Assembly (NCBI GenBank): GCA_019459485.1
Contig: JAIBEZ010000003.1
Span: 1-37,797, forward strand
Reading direction: 5' to 3'
DNA length: 37,797 bases
Origin: Prolixibacteraceae bacterium
GTDB lineage: Bacteria; Bacteroidota; Bacteroidia; Bacteroidales; Prolixibacteraceae
The notes beneath the pieces were generated by a model. It made no database searches and was not told the origin of the DNA. It saw only the letters and a list, made by a program, of their open reading frames with translations. Below, piece after piece: positions 23,206-32,305 of the stretch; the stretch's first letter is position 1; every line of letters begins with the position of its first letter. Both the position numbers and the translations under genes were made by a program.

Positions 23206-23517
23206 TTAATTTTTGGCTTAAAACGAACTAAAAGTAGTAAAAAAAGAAAAAACGCTCCTTAAACATATTTTTTTCTTTTTCTGTACATCATTTTTGAACC
23301 TCAAATGTCAATTTCGCGTTTAAACAATGTAATAAATTTCAATTCTTTAAATAACATGAAAAGAGCTATTTAGATGCGTAATTTAAGCCTCTGGCGTAGT
23401 AAATATGTAATGTTGCGCAACATCTTTCAGCAGTGATGAATCAGAGGTGTATTGTTTTATTATTTATTCGTTGCGGGACCGTGTAGTTTTACTTAGCAAA
23501 TTGATCACAAAAACAAT
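23206..23517. other. divergent control region between regulator and susC
   Basis: A gene-free, AT-rich stretch between start codons. It carries a perfect 14-bp palindrome (23410-23423), an 8-bp GTTTAAAC palindrome near 23320, and a 7-of-8 -7 box for susC, TAGTTTTA at 23484-23491, with no -33 box at good distance. On the minus strand, TACTTTTA about 30 bp upstream of the regulator start is a similar partial match. Confidence 0.5.
23410..23423. promoter_or_regulatory. 14-bp perfect palindrome, candidate operator
   Basis: ATGTTGCGCAACAT is self-complementary over all 14 bases and lies 95 bp before susC in the divergent control region. A dimeric helix-turn-helix protein such as the adjacent LuxR-type regulator could bind it. 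The G/C core stands out in an AT-rich region. Confidence 0.45.
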
Positions 23518-26500
23518 ATGACTATGAAAAAACTTTTTATCGTACTGAATCTACTTTTATCAGTAACCCTACTTTTTGCACAAAATATTCAAACCATAAA
23601 AGGAACGGTAACTGATGCGAAGAACGAGACGGTGCCGGGGGTAAGTGTCATGATAAAAGGCACGATGCAAGGCACCATTACTGATATCGACGGACAATAT
23701 TCACTTCAGGCTGAACCTCAGGCTGTTTTGGTATTTAGTTTTATTGGGTTTCAAACTCAGGAAATACCAGTCAATAACCAAACAACCATCAATGTTCAGT
23801 TAAATGAACAAACATTTGATTTGGATGAAGTGGTGGCAATTGGATATGGTGTAGCCCGAAAACGCGACCTGACCGGATCAATTGTATCAATTGATGGTGA
23901 AGGACTTAAAACTTCTCCTGATTACAGCCCGGTAAAGGCTTTGCAGGGAAAAGTACCGGGTTTGGTGATGACAAACAGCGGTGCTGCAGGCGGTAGCCCA
24001 ACCATTCGTATGCGCGGGGTAGCAACTGTGAACGCGAGTACCAACCCTCTTTTTGTGGTTGACGGAATGTTTGTTGACAACATTGACTTTGTAAATCCAA
24101 ACGACATTTCTTCCGTTGAAGTTCTGAAAGACCCTTCTTCATTGGCTATTTTCGGTGTGCAGGGCGCCAATGGTGTAATCATTATTACCACCAAACGGGC
24201 CGACAAGGGAAAACTTACAGTGAGTTACGATGGTTATGCCGGAGTACAGGTTTTGACCGACCGCGATCGGCTGAAACTTACAAACGCCTCCGAATTTACG
24301 ATGCTCTACAACGAGCAAATCAAGAACATGAACCCTTCAGCTACTGTATGGGAACCCGATTTAACGGGTGGTGGAACCGACTGGCAATCGCACATTTTTC
24401 GCCCGGCAGTAATAACGAATCAGGGCGTAAGCGTTTCGCAATCAACCGAAAAATCAAGCAGCATACTTTCGCTCGGATATTTCAAACAGGATGGTATTGT
24501 GAATTACAATGCTTACCAGCGTTTCAACGGCCGGTGGGCCGGAGACTATACCATTACAGACAACTTTAAAATGGGTGGAAATGCAAGTTTAAGCCGTTGG
24601 GACACAGATCCGGCAACTGCCAGTGTATCCAATGCGGCTCAGGCTTTGCCAACCTACTCACCATACTCTCCGGCTGAAGATCACGATCCCAACAACATCG
24701 GATCGTATTACACACCGGCTCCCGGCATTCAGAAAGACGTGCCCAATCCGATGGCTGTTATGAAAATAAACAAAGGTACCAGCGAAAGTTATGGATACCG
24801 TACAGTAGGAAATGTTTATGCTGAAATAGCCTTTCTGAAAGATTTCACCTTCAGGACAACAGGTTATGGCGACATTGGAATTAACACCGGCAGCAACTAC
24901 ACACCACGTTTCGATGTAAACAACGAAACATCCAACTCCTCACATAAAAGCGAAAAAACAGCTTTCAGCAGGAGTACAAGCGAATACACAAAATATCAGG
25001 TAGATATGATTGTGAATTACACCAAAAACAAAGATCTGCACCGACTTAATGCCATGGCAGGTTACACAGCAAGGGTTCAGGAAAACAAGGGATTTAATGC
25101 TGCTGCCGACTCGTTGGTTAGTCCTGATATGTGGATTGTACCCGAAGATTTTTGGTTATTAAGCATGGGTTCCACCGAAAACAAAACCAATGGCGATTGG
25201 TATGAAGCAGAATCGTTCATTTCATATTTAGCACGTGTAAACTATTCTTATGCCAATAAATACCTGATTTCGGCTACCTTTCGTGCTGACGGTTCTTCCA
25301 AATTCTCGCCCAATCAACGCTGGGGATATTTTCCTTCGATTGGTTTAGGGTGGGTTGCAACCGAAGAAGATTTTGTAAAAAACTTGAGCGACAAGCTAAA
25401 CTATTTGAAGGTTAAAGCATCATGGGGTCAATTGGGGAACGATAAAATCGGAAACTACCTGTGGTTTCCAACCATTAATCCAAGAGGACAGCAGGTAGTT
25501 GTTGACGGAGAAACCTATTATATTCCTACGGTAAGCAACCTTGTTGACGAAAATATTCACTGGGAAGTGGTGACCGGTTTTGATGTTGGTTTTGAAAGTC
25601 AGTTGTTCGATAGCCGTTTAGCGCTGGAACTTGGTTTTTTCACCAAAACAACCAGTGACTTGCTGGCTTATGTAGCTCCCCCGATTTCGGTAGGTGCAGG
25701 TTATGCCATAACCAATGCCGGTTCAATCCGCAACCAGGGCATCGAATATATTCTTGGATGGCGCGATAAAATCGGGGATTTCAGCTATGGGATCAGCGCA
25801 AACGGAGCATCGTTACAAAACAAGGTACTTTCGCTGGGAAACGATGATTCTGATATCGTTACCGGCAAGTACCACCGCACTTCGGTAGGACATTCAGTTG
25901 GTGCATATTATGGCTACGTTCAGGATGGAATTTTCCAGAGTCAGGCCGAAATTGACAATTATTTTCCTGCAGCCTGGGCTTCGAAACCCGGAGATATCCG
26001 ATACAAAGATTTGGATGGGGATCAGAAAATCACCAATAAAGACAGGGATTTCATCGGAAGCAGTATCCCAAAATTTACCTACGGAATTAACATGAACGGA
26101 GCCTATAAGAACTTTGATGTGGCCATTGATTTCAACGGAGTTTACGGAAACGATATCATAAATACGAAGAAACTGCCAACCTACGCGCAGTTCAATTTTT
26201 ACACCACCGCACTCGATCGCTGGCATGGCGAAGGCACTTCGACTGTCGAACCCATCCTCGATAACTCACGGGGAAACAACTTCGAACCATCCACCAACCT
26301 TCTTGAAAGTGGCGCCTACTTCCGCATTCGCGCCATTCAATTTGGCTACAGCCTTCCGAAGAATCTGCTTAAACCGATGGGCGCCAGCAAATTCAGAATA
26401 TTCGTTAATGCCCAAAACCCCATCACATTCAAAAATAACAGCGGATATACTCCTGAAATTGGTGGAGAAATTCTAAATGGCGGTATCGACAGCGGAGGCA

Positions 26501-26550
26501 CCTACCCACTTCCATCGGTTTATACGGCAGGCGTAACAGTTAATTTTTAA
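23518..26550 (+). CDS. susC: SusC/RagA-family TonB-dependent outer-membrane transporter
   Basis: A 1010-aa TonB-linked outer-membrane porter that imports oligosaccharides together with the SusD lid encoded next. Signal peptide MKKLFIVLNLLLSVTLLFAQ (an ATG at 23524, two codons in, is an equally possible start). Residues ~25-105 form the carboxypeptidase-D-like domain (GTVTDAKNETVPGVSVMIKG), then the plug with EVVAIGYGVARKRDLTGSI near 108 and VKALQGKVPGLVM, and the TonB-dependent barrel to the C-terminus (GGTYPLPSVYTAGVTVNF). There is no extra N-terminal anti-sigma-interaction domain, in keeping with control by the neighbouring regulator rather than an ECF system. Eleven bases separate it from susD. 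Confidence 0.95.
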   Translation: MTMKKLFIVLNLLLSVTLLFAQNIQTIKGTVTDAKNETVPGVSVMIKGTMQGTITDIDGQYSLQAEPQAVLVFSFIGFQTQEIPVNNQTTINVQLNEQTFDLDEVVAIGYGVARKRDLTGSIVSIDGEGLKTSPDYSPVKALQGKVPGLVMTNSGAAGGSPTIRMRGVATVNASTNPLFVVDGMFVDNIDFVNPNDISSVEVLKDPSSLAIFGVQGANGVIIITTKRADKGKLTVSYDGYAGVQVLTDRDRLKLTNASEFTMLYNEQIKNMNPSATVWEPDLTGGGTDWQSHIFRPAVITNQGVSVSQSTEKSSSILSLGYFKQDGIVNYNAYQRFNGRWAGDYTITDNFKMGGNASLSRWDTDPATASVSNAAQALPTYSPYSPAEDHDPNNIGSYYTPAPGIQKDVPNPMAVMKINKGTSESYGYRTVGNVYAEIAFLKDFTFRTTGYGDIGINTGSNYTPRFDVNNETSNSSHKSEKTAFSRSTSEYTKYQVDMIVNYTKNKDLHRLNAMAGYTARVQENKGFNAAADSLVSPDMWIVPEDFWLLSMGSTENKTNGDWYEAESFISYLARVNYSYANKYLISATFRADGSSKFSPNQRWGYFPSIGLGWVATEEDFVKNLSDKLNYLKVKASWGQLGNDKIGNYLWFPTINPRGQQVVVDGETYYIPTVSNLVDENIHWEVVTGFDVGFESQLFDSRLALELGFFTKTTSDLLAYVAPPISVGAGYAITNAGSIRNQGIEYILGWRDKIGDFSYGISANGASLQNKVLSLGNDDSDIVTGKYHRTSVGHSVGAYYGYVQDGIFQSQAEIDNYFPAAWASKPGDIRYKDLDGDQKITNKDRDFIGSSIPKFTYGINMNGAYKNFDVAIDFNGVYGNDIINTKKLPTYAQFNFYTTALDRWHGEGTSTVEPILDNSRGNNFEPSTNLLESGAYFRIRAIQFGYSLPKNLLKPMGASKFRIFVNAQNPITFKNNSGYTPEIGGEILNGGIDSGGTYPLPSVYTAGVTVNF

Positions 26551-26561
26551 TTCAGACAACT

Positions 26562-28043
26562 ATGAAAAAGATAAGTTTATTTTTAATGATCGTGCTGATT
26601 GGCACAGCTTGCTCCGAAGATTTTCTGGATCGCTACCCAAAAGGGCGCTGGCATCACGACAACTACACTCCTGACAACGAACTGGATGCAAAAATACTGG
26701 TTGAAGCCAAATTGGGCGAAGCATATACAACGCTGCGAAGCTGGCCTTTTGCATGGGCAGGCCTTGCCATGCACAATTATACCACTCCTGATGTCGAAAA
26801 AGGGAGCACGCCGAGTGACGGTGGTGAAGTCACTCAATTTAAACCGTTGAGCTACACCGCAGGGAGCGCTATTATTGCAGATTATTACAGTGCCTGTTAC
26901 AAAAGCATTTTCCTTGCGAACGAAGCATTGGCATTGGCAACTGCGCTGGACGAATCAGAACCCTTAAAAAACAAATACGCGGCAGAAGCAGTGTTCCTTC
27001 GCTCGGTAATGTACTATAGGCTGGCACAGGCTTTTGGCGGTGTATCGTATGTTGACAAGGTACTTGGACAAACCGATAAAACTCCTCCCCGCTCAACACG
27101 CGAAGAAGTATGGCAGAATATTGAACGGGATTTAATTTCAGCTATTCCGCTATTGCCTACACGAAAAGCGCTGGTAACGGAAGGTAATACGGGACGTGCC
27201 ACCCAAAATGCAGCACGTGCAGTATTGGCAAAAGTATATATGTATCAAAACAACTGGTCGGGCGCACTGGGTCAGACTACGGCCATTATTGCTTCCGGCG
27301 ACAACAGTTTAAGCACACCTTACGATCAGATATTTACTGAAGCCACCGAGTATGGCGAAGAATCGGTGTTTGAGGTGTATGCCGAAGAAAGACCTGAACC
27401 TGATAAAATATTTTTGGGGAGCCAGTTTGCCCAAATTCAGGGCATCCGTGGAATTCCTAATTTAGGTTGGGGATTCAACGCGCCCAGTCAGGTATTGATG
27501 GATGCCTATGAAGCAGGCGACCCGCGTAAAGCTGCATCGGTAATTGCCAATGGCGATGTATTGGATGGAAGAGCAGTCAGGGCTGATGCAAGCGGATACA
27601 AATTCTTCAATAAAAAAACATATACAAAACTTTCTGAACGTGGAATTTATGGACGACCCGCAGAAGCACAGGGAACCTGGGTAAATATTCGGGTGATTCG
27701 CTATGCCGATGTGGTGCTGATGCACGCTGAGGCTGCTCTGGAAACGGGAAACACAACAGAAGCTTTGGCCAAATTAGAAATGGTTCGGGCACGTGCAAGG
27801 GGCGGCAACAATGATATTCTGCCCAAAATAACCACTACTGACATTGCTGAATTACGTGCAAAAATTCACCAGGAACGAAGGATAGAACTTGCAATGGAAT
27901 GGGAACGTTTCTTCGACCTCATCAGATGGAACGAAGCCAAAGCGATGCCACATTTTGTAGTTGGCAAACACGAACTATTCCCGATACCACAAACTGAAAT
28001 TGACAAATCGGAAGGCGTATTAACTCAAAACCCTGGATACTAA
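26562..28043 (+). CDS. susD: SusD/RagB-family glycan-binding lipoprotein
   Basis: A 493-aa surface lipoprotein that caps the SusC barrel and binds glycan. Lipobox MKKISLFLMIVLIGTAC (Cys17) is followed by SEDFLDRYPKG, the usual SusD start. TPR-like helical region with NKYAAEAVFLRSVMYYRLAQAFGGV near 130-153, the central block GNTGRATQNAARAVLAKVYMYQ near 208-230, and the C-terminal ERRIELAMEWERFFDLIRWNEA near 438-460 with final FPIPQTEIDKSEGVLTQNPGY are all canonical. Four bases separate its stop from the next start, so it is co-transcribed with the enzyme gene. Confidence 0.95.
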   Translation: MKKISLFLMIVLIGTACSEDFLDRYPKGRWHHDNYTPDNELDAKILVEAKLGEAYTTLRSWPFAWAGLAMHNYTTPDVEKGSTPSDGGEVTQFKPLSYTAGSAIIADYYSACYKSIFLANEALALATALDESEPLKNKYAAEAVFLRSVMYYRLAQAFGGVSYVDKVLGQTDKTPPRSTREEVWQNIERDLISAIPLLPTRKALVTEGNTGRATQNAARAVLAKVYMYQNNWSGALGQTTAIIASGDNSLSTPYDQIFTEATEYGEESVFEVYAEERPEPDKIFLGSQFAQIQGIRGIPNLGWGFNAPSQVLMDAYEAGDPRKAASVIANGDVLDGRAVRADASGYKFFNKKTYTKLSERGIYGRPAEAQGTWVNIRVIRYADVVLMHAEAALETGNTTEALAKLEMVRARARGGNNDILPKITTTDIAELRAKIHQERRIELAMEWERFFDLIRWNEAKAMPHFVVGKHELFPIPQTEIDKSEGVLTQNPGY

Positions 28044-28047
28044 ACGA

Positions 28048-29667
28048 ATGAACAAAGCATTCCCCATATTATTGTCGGTAATCACGTTGATTTCCTGCGG
28101 AAAAGATCCGGAGCCTACCATTGTGGTGGAAAAGAACGACGACACCTATTCTCCCGCAAAGGTTCAGCCGGTGTTGGAAGAATGGCAGCGCAAAACATTC
28201 AACTACTTTTACGATGGAGCCGATCCTTCAACCGGAATGGCATACGAAGGCAACGAACGTGGAACAACGGTAACAATTGGTGGCAGCGGATTTGGGGTAA
28301 TGGCAATTATAACGGGTTCCGAACGAGGTTGGATTACACGTCAGCAAGCAGCAGAACGCACCCAGAAAATCGTTCGTTTTCTGGGAAAAGCCGAACGTTT
28401 CAAAGGAATGTGGTCGCATTGGTACAATACCGATGGAACTGCTCATCCGTTTGGAAATCAGATAAAAACAGGCGATGTAATTGAAAGTTCGTTTATGATG
28501 GCAGGTTTGCTTACCGCGCTCGAATATTACACTTCCACCTCAGCCGTTGAAACGGAAATCAGGGATTCCGTCCAGTCGTTTTGGAACACAATGGACTGGC
28601 GGTTTTATGCCAGGTCGGGCAACGCTTTACAGTGGCTATGGTTTTCACAGGAAGACCGTCTGGATCTGAACATCAAAGGATGGAATGAAGGCTGGATCGC
28701 TTACATTCTGGCATTGGCGGCACCCGATCCGCACAATATTTCTCAGGATGTGTATGCGAAAGGCTGGCAAAGTAACGGCGGCATTTTTCGTCCAAACCAG
28801 TCATTCTACGGATACCGTCTTCCTTTGGGCGAAAACAAAGGCGGTCCGTTGTTTTTTGCACACTACTCCTTTTTGGGGCTGAATCCACAAAAAATTGAAG
28901 ACAACCATGCCAACTATTGGCAGCAGAATGTGGCGCACACCATGATTAACCGCCATTACTGCATCGAAGAAGCTCCGTCGGCCTACAAATACGATGAGCG
29001 CAACTGGGGACTTACAGCCTGCTACGGAGGCAAACCGCCTTGGAACTATTCTGCACGCTCGCCAACCAACGATGATGGAGTTATCGCACCGACTGCCGCA
29101 TTGGGTTCCTATCCGTACACCCCTTTTTACAGCACACAGGTTTTGCTGAATCTCGCAAATATGCCGCTTGCACAGGGAACCTACGGATTTGCAGATGCTT
29201 ACAGTCCGGGCACTAATACTTCAGAAAAGAAACACCTTGCCATTGATCAGGGACCGATTGTGGTAATGATGGAAAACTACCGTTCAGGATTAATCTGGAA
29301 CCTGATGATGAAAAATGAACAGGTAAAACTGGGGCTGAACCGTGCAGGTGTAAAAGACAAACCAGCTTATAGACAGGGATTTCACCTTGCAGTAGTCAAC
29401 ACGTTGACCAATGAATTCGACATGATGCGGCATCCGGATCGGAAACTTTTTGAACTCGGATACTATCTGGAAAGCGGTGGCAGCACAAAATTCACTGTCA
29501 CCCATAAAGCCCAGAACAAGGTAGTGCTCGAAAAAACAGTTACCGGAAATTCAGGCGAAAACGTTTTTGAATTTGATGGTCAGGAAATTTCATACGGGAA
29601 GCAACATACCATCAAAATGATTGCCCCCGACAACAAAGAATACACAATTTCAACACGATTAAGATAG
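28048..29667 (+). CDS. GH144-like (PF10091 'glycoamylase') lipoprotein, first copy
   Basis: A 539-aa lipoprotein (MNKAFPILLSVITLISC, Cys17), likely surface or periplasmic. Residues ~45-440 are an (alpha/alpha)6 domain of the PF10091 family: RKTFNYFYDGADPSTGMAYE, GGSGFGVMAIITGSERGWIT, GDVIESSFMMAGLL, WNEGWIAYILALAAPDPHN, GGPLFFAHYSFLGLNP, GVIAPTAALGSYPYTP and AIDQGPIVVMMENYRSGLIW. The founding GH144 enzymes of this family are endo-beta-1,2-glucanases, so cleavage of a beta-1,2-glucan is the leading guess; PF10091 also covers other activities. A C-terminal beta-rich tail of about 90 residues is absent from the second copy and could be a small binding module. It sits in the susCD operon. Confidence 0.85.
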   Translation: MNKAFPILLSVITLISCGKDPEPTIVVEKNDDTYSPAKVQPVLEEWQRKTFNYFYDGADPSTGMAYEGNERGTTVTIGGSGFGVMAIITGSERGWITRQQAAERTQKIVRFLGKAERFKGMWSHWYNTDGTAHPFGNQIKTGDVIESSFMMAGLLTALEYYTSTSAVETEIRDSVQSFWNTMDWRFYARSGNALQWLWFSQEDRLDLNIKGWNEGWIAYILALAAPDPHNISQDVYAKGWQSNGGIFRPNQSFYGYRLPLGENKGGPLFFAHYSFLGLNPQKIEDNHANYWQQNVAHTMINRHYCIEEAPSAYKYDERNWGLTACYGGKPPWNYSARSPTNDDGVIAPTAALGSYPYTPFYSTQVLLNLANMPLAQGTYGFADAYSPGTNTSEKKHLAIDQGPIVVMMENYRSGLIWNLMMKNEQVKLGLNRAGVKDKPAYRQGFHLAVVNTLTNEFDMMRHPDRKLFELGYYLESGGSTKFTVTHKAQNKVVLEKTVTGNSGENVFEFDGQEISYGKQHTIKMIAPDNKEYTISTRLR

Positions 29668-29700
29668 ATTTATTTTACTAACATTTTAATACTTAAGACT

Positions 29701-32220
29701 ATGAAGACAATGATTTCTACTTTTTTTATTGTGCTGTTATCCATGACAAATTTATTTGCGCAGGAGAACATAGTATTAGACGACTTCGAAAGCGGCACGG
29801 TGAGTTTTACTGATTTAGTGAATGGGAATCCGCCTGCCCACTTTGATTTTGAAGTGGTTGATAATCCTTATAAAACAGGAATTAACACCAGCAACAAAGT
29901 TTGGGAATGGAAACGCTACGATGCCGAAACGGAAAACAAAATCTGGGCAGGTTTCTATGCAACTTTGAAAAATGAAATTCCGGCAGGATATCACCGTATT
30001 GAGGTGAAATATTTACGGAAGAATGCCACTTCGCAACTGAAAATAAAATGTGAGGGAGCTATTAACAAAGAAATTGGTGCTGTAACTCCTGCTTCGAAAA
30101 CCAATGAATGGGAGCTGATGGTTTTTGATTTGACCGCCAATGGGGTTTTAAACATTGTTAAATTTGGTATGTTCCCTGATTTCTATGAACCAATCGACCC
30201 AACATCTGTCGTTTATATTGACGACATCAAAGTGATTTATGATCCAACAGTTGAACCGCCTCCAACACCAACATCGCTTATCCTTTTCGACAACAGTCCC
30301 GATAACCGTTTCTTCGACAACAGCTGGTCAACCAAAACAGCTCCAAGCACTTTGGTACAGGAGCATTGGAATGCAACTTCCACGGAACCTGGTGATAAAT
30401 TGCCAGTTGTAACAACTCCGGTAAAAGATGGAGCAAATGCTATCAAAATTCAATGGAAATCGGCTGAAGGCGGTTCATGGATGGCTCTTGTTGCTTCTAT
30501 CGACTGGAAGCCATTCAACTTAAATGAGATGAAATACCTTAAATTCTGGGTAAATTCACCGGTGGCTTTGGCAAAAACTGCCTTGCCTAAGTTCTATTTT
30601 GAAGCACATAGCGGAACCCCAAAAATAACGGGAAAACTTCCTCTGGAAAATTATTTACCAGATGGTTTGGCTGCCAATACCTGGACTGAAGTAACCATCT
30701 TGCTCAGCGATGTATGGGCTGCCGATCCGGCTTTTGTAGCTAAAAATGTTGTTAAAGGTGTTTTCTTTGAACAAAATGCTGCCGACAATGTGGAACACAC
30801 CTTGTATTTCGACGAATTTATATTTGAAGCTGATGCAATTCCGGTAATTACTTCGCTCACCCTTTTCGCCAACAGTGCAAACGATCGCTTCCATGATCAC
30901 AGCTATACAGCCAAAACTGCGCCAAGTACATTGCTTCAGGAACATTGGCAAGCAGCAGGTTTGCCTGACGGCGACAAATTGCCCGCTGTTACAAGTCCGG
31001 TAAAAGCTGGAGCAAATTCAATAAAACTTCAATGGAAGTCAGCTGAAGGTGGCGCCTGGATGGCTTTGGTTGCAGCCGTTGACTGGGTATCGTTTGACTT
31101 AACTTCGATGAAAACCCTCAAATTCTGGATTAATTCACCAACCGCTTTGGCCAAAACTGCACTGCCAAAATTCTTCCTTGAATCACATTCGGGTAATCCA
31201 AATAAAACCGGAAAACTGATGCTGGCCGATTATTTAGCTGCCGATTTAGTTGCCAATACATGGACTGAAGTAAATATCCCACTAAGCGACCTTTGGGCTG
31301 CCGATGAAGCATTTACAGCAAAAAGTGTGGTGAAAGGCATTTTCTTTGAGCAAAATTTGGCCGACAATGTGGAACACACCTTGTACCTGGACGAATTCAC
31401 TTTCGAAACTACTGAAGCTCCTCCGGTAATTACCGAGCTTATTCTGTTTGCCAACAGTAAAAACGATCGATTCCACGATCAAAGCTATACAAACAAAACT
31501 GCTCCGAGTACGTTGCTTCAGGAACATTGGCAAGCAGCAGGTTTGCCTGATGGCGACAAATTGCCCGCAGTTACAACGATAGTAAAAGCTGGGGCAAATG
31601 CGCTCAAACTTCAATGGAAATCAGCCGATGGTGGCGCCTGGATGGCTTTGATAGCAGATGTTGACTGGAAATCGTTTGACTTGACAACAATGAAAACCCT
31701 CAAATTCTGGGTTTATTCGCCAGTGGCTTTGGCAAAAAGCGCAATGCCAAAATTCTTCCTGGAATCGCATAGCGGCAATCCAAACAAAACAGGCAAACTA
31801 TTGCTGAGCAGTTATTTGGCCACCGATTTGGTTGCTGAAACATGGACTGAGGTAAGCATTCCGCTTGCAGACCTTTGGGCTGCTGATGCAACATTCACTG
31901 CTAAAAATGTAGTGAAAGGTGTTTTCTTCGAACAAAATGCTGCCGATAATGTGGAACACACACTTTACCTCGATGAATTTAAATTCGTGAGCACTACTAC
32001 CGGATTGAATACTCAGCTTGCTGCCAAAACCATAAAGGCTTACTATACCAACGGCGAAATCATCATTTCCAACTATTCAGGCTACGTCCGCGTATTCGAC
32101 CTTGTTGGTAGAAATGTTGCTGAAGGCGCTGCCTTTAATGGGAAACTTGGTATAAACCTGAAAAAAGGAATTTATATCGTAAACACGACAGAAGGCAATG
32201 CGAAAATTGTTCTTCAATAG
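29701..32220 (+). CDS. T9SS-exported protein with three ~193-aa glycan-binding-like repeats
   Basis: An 839-aa exported protein with signal peptide MKTMISTFFIVLLSMTNLFAQ. Residues ~23-185 form a first beta-sandwich-like domain (IVLDDFESGTVSFTDLVNG ... VVYIDDIKVIYDP). Three repeats start at residues 193, 386 and 580, each opening with LxLFxNSxxxRFxDxS and TAPSTLxQEHW and closing with NVEHTLYxDEFxFE. The C-terminal ~70 residues (VRVFDLVGRNVAEGAAFNGK ... GIYIVNTTEGNAKIVLQ) are a type A T9SS sorting domain, so the protein should be attached to the cell surface or released. It occupies the place of a SusE/F-type surface glycan-binding protein. No catalytic motif is visible. The gap after the GH144-like gene is 33 bp; a terminator follows. 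Confidence 0.8.
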   Translation: MKTMISTFFIVLLSMTNLFAQENIVLDDFESGTVSFTDLVNGNPPAHFDFEVVDNPYKTGINTSNKVWEWKRYDAETENKIWAGFYATLKNEIPAGYHRIEVKYLRKNATSQLKIKCEGAINKEIGAVTPASKTNEWELMVFDLTANGVLNIVKFGMFPDFYEPIDPTSVVYIDDIKVIYDPTVEPPPTPTSLILFDNSPDNRFFDNSWSTKTAPSTLVQEHWNATSTEPGDKLPVVTTPVKDGANAIKIQWKSAEGGSWMALVASIDWKPFNLNEMKYLKFWVNSPVALAKTALPKFYFEAHSGTPKITGKLPLENYLPDGLAANTWTEVTILLSDVWAADPAFVAKNVVKGVFFEQNAADNVEHTLYFDEFIFEADAIPVITSLTLFANSANDRFHDHSYTAKTAPSTLLQEHWQAAGLPDGDKLPAVTSPVKAGANSIKLQWKSAEGGAWMALVAAVDWVSFDLTSMKTLKFWINSPTALAKTALPKFFLESHSGNPNKTGKLMLADYLAADLVANTWTEVNIPLSDLWAADEAFTAKSVVKGIFFEQNLADNVEHTLYLDEFTFETTEAPPVITELILFANSKNDRFHDQSYTNKTAPSTLLQEHWQAAGLPDGDKLPAVTTIVKAGANALKLQWKSADGGAWMALIADVDWKSFDLTTMKTLKFWVYSPVALAKSAMPKFFLESHSGNPNKTGKLLLSSYLATDLVAETWTEVSIPLADLWAADATFTAKNVVKGVFFEQNAADNVEHTLYLDEFKFVSTTTGLNTQLAAKTIKAYYTNGEIIISNYSGYVRVFDLVGRNVAEGAAFNGKLGINLKKGIYIVNTTEGNAKIVLQ

Positions 32221-32243
32221 ACAATTGATTTCTTGAATTACAC

Positions 32244-32279
32244 AAAAAGGATGGTCGGGTTCGCCCAGCCATCCTTTTT
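32244..32279 (+). terminator. rho-independent terminator after the repeat protein
   Basis: AAAAAGGATGG (32244-32254) pairs with CCATCCTTTTT (32269-32279), with an inner GGG-TTCG-CCC tetraloop stem. The T tract is part of the right arm, so it works in both directions. It probably ends, or partly ends, the susC-to-repeat-protein transcript before the second GH144-like gene. Confidence 0.85.
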
Positions 32280-32305
32280 TAACTTGCACATTTATAACTG
32301 AATCC

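Noticed and set aside
30274-31990. Repeat spacing considered as CRISPR or satellite DNA
   Set aside because: The ~580-bp periodicity is in frame and encodes protein repeats; no short identical repeats with unique spacers exist.
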